Shown here piece after piece: positions 57,652 through 64,000 of a DNA stretch of 64,000 nucleotides; the stretch's first letter is position 1; the number at the start of each line of letters is the position of its first letter. The notes under the pieces are model-generated. The model had not been told where the DNA came from, searched no databases, and saw only the letters and a list, made by a program, of their open reading frames with translations. This DNA is from Dastarcus helophoroides (lineage: Eukaryota; Arthropoda; Insecta; Coleoptera; Bothrideridae): positions 11,764,857 to 11,828,856 of the forward strand of contig CM053331.1 of the NCBI GenBank assembly GCA_028583605.1, in the 5' to 3' direction. The position numbers and the translations under genes were made by a program.

Positions 57652-59044
57652 ATGAGTGAGCAAGAAGTTCATCCGCACATTGCACATGCATTATTATTAA
57701 ATTTCTTGCCTTTGAATGCCTGCCAAAATTTTTTGTAGATTAGAAGCACACTTTGGGGAAACTTGTTTAAAAAACTCAAGTGTATGAATGCCACAAAAAA
57801 TTTTTGGAAGGACGAACCCAAGTTGAAAATGAAACTTATGCCCGTCGTCCTCGGACCAGTATGACTCCGGACAAGATTAACGCTGTTCAAAGTCTTTTGA
57901 AAAGTCATCTCCGTTTAACTGTTGGTGAAATTGCAGCTCAGATAGGGATAAGCTTTGGGAGTGCTTTATCCATCATTGCAGATGAGCTGGGGTTTCGAAA
58001 AATGTCTGCCATGATACCTCGTTTTTTGATGGAACAATGGAAATAACAACTTCTGGAGATTTGTCAGTGCCATCTTGGACATTTTCAACGTAAAGGTGAT
58101 CGTTTTTGCAACGTATCGTTACGTGTTATGAGATTTGAGTCCACCATTACACCCCTGAATCTAAACAAGCAAGCATGGAGTGGAGAAGAAAGGGGAAAGG
58201 TGCGCCCCTCAAGGCAAAAATTCGCCTCTCAGCTGGAAAGATACTTGTGACAGTGTTTTGGGATTTTAAAGGAGTTGTGCACGATTTTCTTCATAAACGT
58301 TGTACGGTTAATGCTGTTAGTACTGCCAGCTATTGGATGAGACAAAACGTGCAGATCGGCGGAAGAGGTGCGAATTTTCGGTCAGAAATGTGATTTTGCT
58401 TCACCACAATACCAGTCCTCACTCAGACAATTTGACATATTAAAAATTAAAGGACATATATTGGGCAAAATTAGAACACCGTTCTTATAGTTCTGACTTA
58501 TCACCATCATATTGTTACGTGTTATCGGTTCGAAAAGTAAAACTTCGGGAATTGTAAAGACTTTATTTCAAACTTATTTAGGAACACTACGAATATGATT
58601 CGCTTAACTATCAGACTATCTAACTATTTGACTATCTGACTAACCAACTGACTGAGGGAAAGGCGACGCGTATTTATAGGTACCGTTCTGGTTTCTAGAA
58701 CGGATATCCATACAGATAAGACTTATCGCTTGCGAAAACATCTAGAGCGCTTATCTGTCATATGGTTCATTCTCACGGTCGCTTCCCATTATCAAATGTT
58801 TCCAGAGAGTTCCCTACACCACACAATCACTAATACAAATTTAATAACTACATTTTGTTACAATATATTTGGGCCCCTGGAGGAAGCTCTAGGAGGTGAG
58901 CGATTCCATGATGCTGCTGTTGAGGTATTTGTGTACAATTGGCTGCAAACACGCTTTCCTTCTTTTTGTGATGGTGGCATTAAAAAACTCCCAATCCGTT
59001 CGGAAAAATGCATAACAAAATCAGAAGATTATGCAGATAAATAG
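57652..59044 (+). pseudogene. mariner transposase, disrupted
   Basis: ATG at 57652 (MSEQEVHPHIAHALLLNFLP). Frameshifts follow, then frame 57780-58046 with YECHKKFLEGRTQVENETYA (mariner 'EWHKRF.EGR..VEDD') and an HTH (LTVGEIAAQIGISFGSALSI). Frame 58175-58393 has ILVTVFWDFKGVVHDFLHKR ('V.WD..G', first catalytic Asp present). Remnants of 'HHDNAR.H' (HHNTSPHSDN: the Asp of HDN is lost) and SSDLSPS reach the LTR at 58513. Frame 58860-59044 gives FGPLEEALGGERFHD and the C-terminus GIKKLPIRSEKCITKSEDYA to TAG. Inactive. Confidence 0.85.
58513..58862 (-). mobile_element. Solo LTR, copy 2, with ATAT target duplication
   Basis: 350 bp, minus-strand ends TGTAACAAAATG...TAACA, flanked by ATAT (58509-58512 and 58863-58866). 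Minus-strand TATA box CCTATAAATACGC near 58668-58680 and AATAAAG (complement near 58559-58566). It shares GGTTCG, AACACTACAA/GAATA, GGTTTCTAGAAC.. and GTTACA words with copy 1 at 2659-3011. It interrupts the mariner between the SSDLSPS and FGPLEEA segments, so it is younger than the mariner insertion. Confidence 0.85.
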
Positions 59045-59123
59045 TTAATAACTTTCATTTATGTATCTTGTACCAATAAATTTTTAAAAACAAATTCCGG
59101 TTCATATTTGATTTACCCTTGTA

Positions 59124-61450
59124 CAATCACCCTGGACTAAATTAAAAATCAAGAAACTTTGTTAATTACTTAACTTCTTATCATTATCATACAATATATG
59201 CAATCTGCATTAAGCTGTTATATTTGCAATACCTTAATAATATGAGAAACATATCTCAAAAATTATAAAGTAAAAGTTACCAAACTGTGCGCCTTGTATG
59301 TCGTTTTTCCGACAAAAGCTAATGGTGGAATAATGGCATCAGTAATTGTTATTATTGGACGTACCTCTAACTTATTACTGATATCGAAAAAATTGGATGA
59401 TCTTTTTTAATATCACTAATTTCGAAGAGGCAGTTTAGTTTCTTTGCTAGAAACCACAACTCGTTTTTTGTCAAAAAAAGTTTTTTTAATAAAAGAAATT
59501 TTGTTGTCAGTATTATTTTTCCAGTAATTGTCATATGCGAGTTTTGTAATAACCAATATTAACCAATAATTGTCATCAACTTTTTTAGTAATTGTCATTT
59601 TTGAATCGTTAAGCTGCTTCGGAAAAAAAGTTGAAAAATATCAAGGTTTATTTATTGATTAAGAATACATAAAAATGTTCTCAAGATACATGTATATGTA
59701 TACCTAAATATGTAGAGTATGTATTTAGTTATGTTTGACTTTTCCTCTTTTTATGTCTTTTATTTTAATTTTTCAGCTCTTTTAGTTCTGTTCTTTTTTG
59801 TTCTCTTTCTTTTTCTAACTATCTTCTTTTCTTGAAAAATACCATTTTTAATCCTATGATTACAGTTTTTTTTGCGGTTTTACTCAAAATAATGATCAGT
59901 GGAAATGGGGAAAAATGTTCCATGTTTAATTAACTGTCTTTTTATGATTATGTAGTGTTTCATATCCATTTTTCTTAGAAATTTTGTACTTTTTTCCTAA
60001 ATAGATTTTTTGTCACTTTATTTTAAGAACTGTTCAAAAATCTCCACCTCTAACGAGAAATTCGCATGCTTATGAGTGAAATAGGGGTGTCACTTTAAAA
60101 AAATTGCAGCCATTCTTTTTTGGTTTGTTACCTGTGCCATCCTGAGTTTACTATAATAAATAATCTTTTTTTAGGTGGAAAACCTTTTCTTGTAATATTT
60201 TTAATCCATTGGACTGTTATGTCCTTTTATTTTTCTTGAAAACTTTATACTTAAGTGGCGTTCTAGATACTTTAAATGTTTTTATTAGTCCTTAAATATG
60301 TCATTCATTGTTTGAAAGTTTCAGTTGCAACCAAAATTAACTCCTCTGCATATTAAAACCAAAATTGGCAGGTCTACGAATAGTCAGTTAACCACGTTGA
60401 GACAATTACTGGTTTATTTTGCTTTTTTGTAATCAATAATTGCCACAAACAACTTTTTCATAATCAAAATCTAATTAGAAACCTAAAAACATTTTAATTC
60501 AAAGTCTATCAAACACACTTTATTTCCATGTAAAAATATTTGCATTCATCACCATAAAAACTGCTAAATTGTTTCAAATTAACTTAAAAAATTCACGAAC
60601 AATTATGACAAAATATTTTTACACGAGGAGCTGGCGTACTTGTTTGTTTGGCAGTGAATTGGTATGGTCATCTACCACTCTAGCTTCATTTAAAATTGTT
60701 GCAAATACATATGGGAACTGATTGAGAACGAAAGAAGAAAAAAGTATCATCCTATTTTATTCTCCAAAAATATGTTTGGTGACAACTACTGGGGTCATAT
60801 GAGAGTTACTGGTACCATTACCCTATTTGCTCTCTTTCGTTTTCAAAAGCTCAAGCTGTGTTTTACAAAAAAAGAAAATGTGATAAGTACAAAATTTTAT
60901 TTATTATTCCAGTTAATTCATCTAGTGCTCTCTTTCCCTATAATTTTAGCAGGTATATATTATAAAATATTTTAACCTAATTGCTTAACCATTTGCAAGC
61001 GAATAGGATAAAGTTTGTTACATATTATATTACAAAATGTTCCAAGGACCTTGTATTCTCTACGCGTATATTTAAAATTTTTCCCGTAACACTAATATTG
61101 TCTTTTAGTTCCCATTGTTTAAAGTGCATGGCTGATTAACAAACCATATTATTACATGTTTCAATATTAAAACTATTAAGAGAACCATTTTGCGCTCTTA
61201 AACGAGAATGTAGCATTAAGAAATTTCATAGATTCCTTAGCGTTTATATTTTCTACTAGCAATAATTATTATCGCAATTAAATATTTAATTAATCGTAAA
61301 TACAAACTTCACACCGAGATGGATATTTTTTATATTACCGTTTATAAAGAAATTGGAATTTTATAACTTGGAAACAAAGCTTAATATGAAGAATACTGAA
61401 AATTTCTTAGTCTAGGACTACAGAAGCAAAGAGAATTTGGAAGTAAACAT
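59124..61450. other. Unassigned AT-rich interval
   Basis: 2.3 kb without a recognisable gene or repeat end. The frames 59416-59598 (-) and 60772-60975 (+) show no domain. A run of TTTTCTTTTTTCT-type sequence at 59740-59860 is simple. Confidence 0.4.
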
Positions 61451-61457
61451 TTTTCCC

Positions 61458-61990
61458 TATTCAAAATATTCTCCTTTTAATGATACCTTATTACACAGAA
61501 CCTGCAACATCTCTAGACCTTTCAAAAAAAAATTTTATCTTACTCTGCAAATCATGCGTTCACAGATTCTATAATCTCTTTGTTAAAGATAAATTTACGA
61601 CCTTTTAAACCAGTTTTTGCTCTACCTTCAAACAGATAATAAATCATGATTACTCCATGGCAATCTCTAAAAACTGAAATAAGAACTTTTCCAGCAGATC
61701 TTTGAAGACGAAACTTCTTAGACTATCGTAAACCAGAGGGTCTCCATTCCATCGATTAATACTTTGTTTCTGGGTGGTAGAAATCTACCCAAGTTTTATC
61801 CTTAGTAAGGAAAAACATGGCTCTAAAAGTGTAAATCTTTTTTAAATCGAACACACATCGAACACGATGCTTCTAACTGGTCTTCCTGATGGTTCATCTT
61901 GCTCATCAAGCTTGCAATCCAATTTTTCACGGTCACATACATAGGACATTAATCACCAAAGTATATTATCGTAAATCTGCTTACCTCTTA
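61458..61990 (-). pseudogene. mariner transposase relic (second family)
   Basis: Minus-strand fragments from about 61945: VKNWIASLMSKMN / KLDEQDEPSGRPV ('LDEQDE.SGRPV'), TWVxFYHPETK-like LGRFLPP and GMETLW region, SVFRDCHGVIMIYYL (first catalytic Asp in 'RDCHGV'), then directly FEGRAKTGLKGRKFIFNKEI, DKIFFLKGLEMLQVL and SLKGEYFE with TAG at 61458. The block with the second and third catalytic residues is deleted. Different from the mariner at 57499. Confidence 0.7.
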
Positions 61991-61999
61991 ACTTCATCA

Positions 62000-62785
62000 A
62001 TATAGGTTCTTCATCTTGGCTTGATACTTCAATTTTTCAATTTTCAAAACTAATAAGTTATTGTTCGTTGCTGTAGTATAATATTTTGTTGACTCATGGA
62101 ATTGGTCTAAGCTACCTAGATATCAATACCTCCTAGTATATCCCACTGGCAAAAAAAATTTCAGACCAGAAGACTTGTGAGCTGTGAGGTGAGATCTTGC
62201 ACCTAGTTCACTTAAACTTTTGGAAGTTGCAAACGATTCTAAATCTAGATGACTCATAATATCCTTTTGAATTAATAATCAAAACTCTCTTGTAAAAGTC
62301 TTATTCAGATAAATTATACCTTATTTTCGCATACTGCTAAAGTCTCTTAATAAGTAAAACTGAGGAATGAATTTACACAAATATGTACTGTAACTCATCA
62401 TCTCTTTAATTAAGTAAATTATAATATATTTTCGAGAGCTAAAAGATCCAGAAGAAACCTAGAACGGTGCGTCCTGAACAGTTTATTCTTTAGCAAGTAG
62501 TTATCAATACAGTAATTGACATTTTTAGTCCTTACTAGGCGGAATTTATAAACTCTATTAACAATAAATAATTTTATTACATTGATTATTAATAGTTTTT
62601 CAGCTATAATATTCAAATGCTAATTGCTCATTATTGGCATATTTTAATATAGGAAATAAAAAATGGCTGGAAGGATATCGAACCTTACAATTAATAAGAT
62701 TTATCAAAGATTATTTCATGATCGAAGAATACTTGTTAATTTGATCAAACAAACGTATGAGATTAATCAAACTTTTATATTGCTA
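62000..62785. other. Unassigned
   Basis: No recognisable feature. The frame 62419-62616 (-) lacks a domain. Confidence 0.4.
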
Positions 62786-62789
62786 ACAT

Positions 62790-62990
62790 TTATGACCTTA
62801 GAATCAGGAACTTGCTAGAAAATAAATTGTAAAATACAATATTATGTAACTTTGCAACTCCTGCAAGAATTCGATTTAAGGAAGTGTCCAGATTGACAGC
62901 AAATCTTCCGGCACGGAGACTGCATTGTGATGAAATGACAGACCTATATCCTTGAAGTTCCATTGTTGTCGACGCAAGAAATTCGATCAT
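62790..62990 (-). pseudogene. Possible PIF/Harbinger nuclease C-terminal fragment
   Basis: A 66-codon minus frame ends LRAGRFAVNLDTSLNRILAG then VAKLHNIVFYNL. This resembles the end of Harbinger DDE nucleases ('RFPCL..GLR....T...I..AT.VLHNI'), where the catalytic Glu lies further upstream and is not in this piece. No neighbouring domain was found. Weak, but it would fit the TWA-flanked MITEs in the window. Confidence 0.35.
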
Positions 62991-63154
62991 CGCTGTCTAC
63001 TTTCCTTGAAGGATGATCCTGTTTATTGTAATTTACGATCAAATCGTATTAAAAACGATTAGGTTCTGTATATAGTTACTCTTGGCATTGTTGAAGTTTT
63101 ATTACACTTGATTACGTATTTAACATCAATGCAATTCAATTTTATTAGACTTCA

Positions 63155-63475
63155 CCGGACACCAGTACAGGATATACTTCTTCCGGGATTGGACCTTGTC
63201 AATGAACTACTAAAAGTGTTCGACGTTTCGCCCACCATCGTAGGGGTCTTCCTTAGGAACAAAGAAACAATAAATGGAAAATAAAATACAAGGAAATATA
63301 CAAAAATGAAAAAAGCCAATTTTAAAACATCAGAGCACGGTAACTCAGTATGTCCACCATACCAGAGGCGAAACTCTTCTGGATTGAAAATTTTGGTACA
63401 AAGGATAAAAAAGTGTAGACAGAAGAGCACAGTAAGTATGTCTACTATACCAGAGGCGAAACTCTTCTGAGAGAA
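63155..63475 (-). repeat. Penelope-like terminal repeat, copy 3 (minus)
   Basis: The complement of copy 1, including two GAAACTCTTCTG-ended units (63340-63380 and 63425-63470) and the ACGTTTCGCCCACCATCGTA block (63223-63242). The hammerhead-like fold on the minus strand spans 63261-63217: stem I TGTTC/GAACA is perfect, but the core is CTAAGGA (G5 changed to A). Confidence 0.6.
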
Positions 63476-63479
63476 CTTT

Positions 63480-64000
63480 TTTAAGTAGGGGAAAATTCGT
63501 TTCGGATCTACTTCTTCGGGCCGGGCCCTTGGCCCCCAATCCCTCCGCCGGAACAGTACAATGGTGCTGGAGCACTATTGTGAGCTGTTTTGCCTGAAAC
63601 ATAACAAACAAACAAAACAAAAATTCCGAAATGGAAGTGGCAGCCTAGAGGACCATCCTTGGTCTCCTAATCCTGGTTGGTCTGTTTGGATCGTAATCCA
63701 CTGCCAGTCGAACTAGCTCGTTGGGATGCCTTTCTGCTCTTACCATTGCCCTGGAATTAGTTTCCAGAAAAAAATTTCTTACCAGGGGTTGTTCAGCTTC
63801 CCTATGGAGTTAATTGTTTCTTACAAACCATGGAGCGCCCATGGCTTGTCTTAAAAAGACGTTCTGGAACACCTGGAGATACTACAGATATGTAGGTCAT
63901 CGCTGGTCTTATGATTGATTTGTATAGTAACACTTTAAGTCCAATGGACAGGTTACTATTTCTACCAATCATCGCTTGCAGCAGTCCCTTCAGCATTTTG
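63480..64000 (-). pseudogene. Jockey-type LINE ORF2 C-terminus (minus, runs off the window)
   Basis: From the window edge: MLKGLLQAMIGRNSNLSIGL, VLLYKSIIRPAMTYISVVSP (the 'LYK..IRP..TYA..VW' thumb region), then frameshifted WFVRNNxLHRE-like and RHPNELVRLAVDYDPNRPTR (63725-63665), and RRPRMVL with a stop, followed by a GC-rich 3' UTR (63470-63600). This C-terminal pattern is that of Jockey-clade elements lacking RNase H. Its upstream RT lies beyond the window. Confidence 0.8.

Larger units (their letters stand above)
57499..59121 (+). mobile_element. mariner element with intact TIRs, split by an LTR
   Basis: The 29-bp TIRs CCAGGGTAAATCAAATATGA... (57499-57527) and the complement (59093-59121) differ at one base (second position). 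TA dinucleotides flank both (57497-57498 and 59122-59123). Without the 354 bp of LTR plus duplication the element is about 1.27 kb, the usual mariner length. It encodes a broken transposase. Confidence 0.9.

Overview
The window looks like nuclear DNA of an insect, very AT-rich and gene-poor. I found no bacterial-style genes, rRNA, convincing tRNA or CRISPR. Nearly everything recognisable is a transposable element or its remnant: LINEs with RT and RNase H, a Penelope-like element, BEL/Pao and Gypsy-type LTR elements, Tc1, mariner and other IS630-superfamily transposases, a Crypton-type tyrosine recombinase, and several foldback/MITE families. A beetle (for example a leaf beetle with a large, repeat-bloated genome) fits the style, but this is inference. 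The only candidate host-gene piece is one splice-bounded open exon on the minus strand at 24698-24978; I do not recognise its product.

Layout: 1-1600, 7040-9870 and 11150-12240 are T-rich degenerate short-period repeat. The same motif lies in the opposite, A-rich, orientation at about 8330-8740, 28000-29100 and 52300-52640. 2659-3011 is a solo LTR with a 4-bp target duplication. 6656-6812 and 9880-10105 are copies of a foldback family, also found at 36229-36475, 45195-45357 and 48150-48303. 10138-11148 is a broken Gypsy-type element (LTR, primer binding site, partial gag). 12280-12870 is a tandem array of about 125 bp period. 14108-15433 and 40915-42725 are two minus-strand copies of one RNase H-bearing LINE. 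17268-17740 and 22406-23830 are Tc1 remnants. 18020-21860 is a LINE split by a 1.63-kb tyrosine-recombinase element. 30440-34530 is a pile of LINE fragments and a BEL/Pao remnant, itself split by another LINE. 39730-40860 is a minus-strand transposase relic. 45899-47890 is a Penelope-like element split by a LINE 3' end. 48739-49303 is a nested MITE. 49587-52085 is a LINE. 52688-55313 is a 2.6-kb foldback element. 57499-59121 is a mariner with intact TIRs split by a second copy of the solo LTR. 61458-61990 is another mariner relic. 63155-64000 holds a Penelope terminal repeat and a Jockey-type LINE 3' end.

The most notable items are: (a) the Crypton-type element at 18426-20055, flanked by TACA direct repeats, with a 124-bp palindrome at one end, a short inner TIR pair and a 3' stem-loop; removing it and one TACA closes the host LINE frame exactly; (b) hammerhead-ribozyme-like folds in two unrelated repeat families, the foldback family and the Penelope terminal repeats; (c) the 2.6-kb foldback element with internal repeat units. 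All coding remnants carry stops, frameshifts or truncations, so nothing here looks like an active autonomous element.
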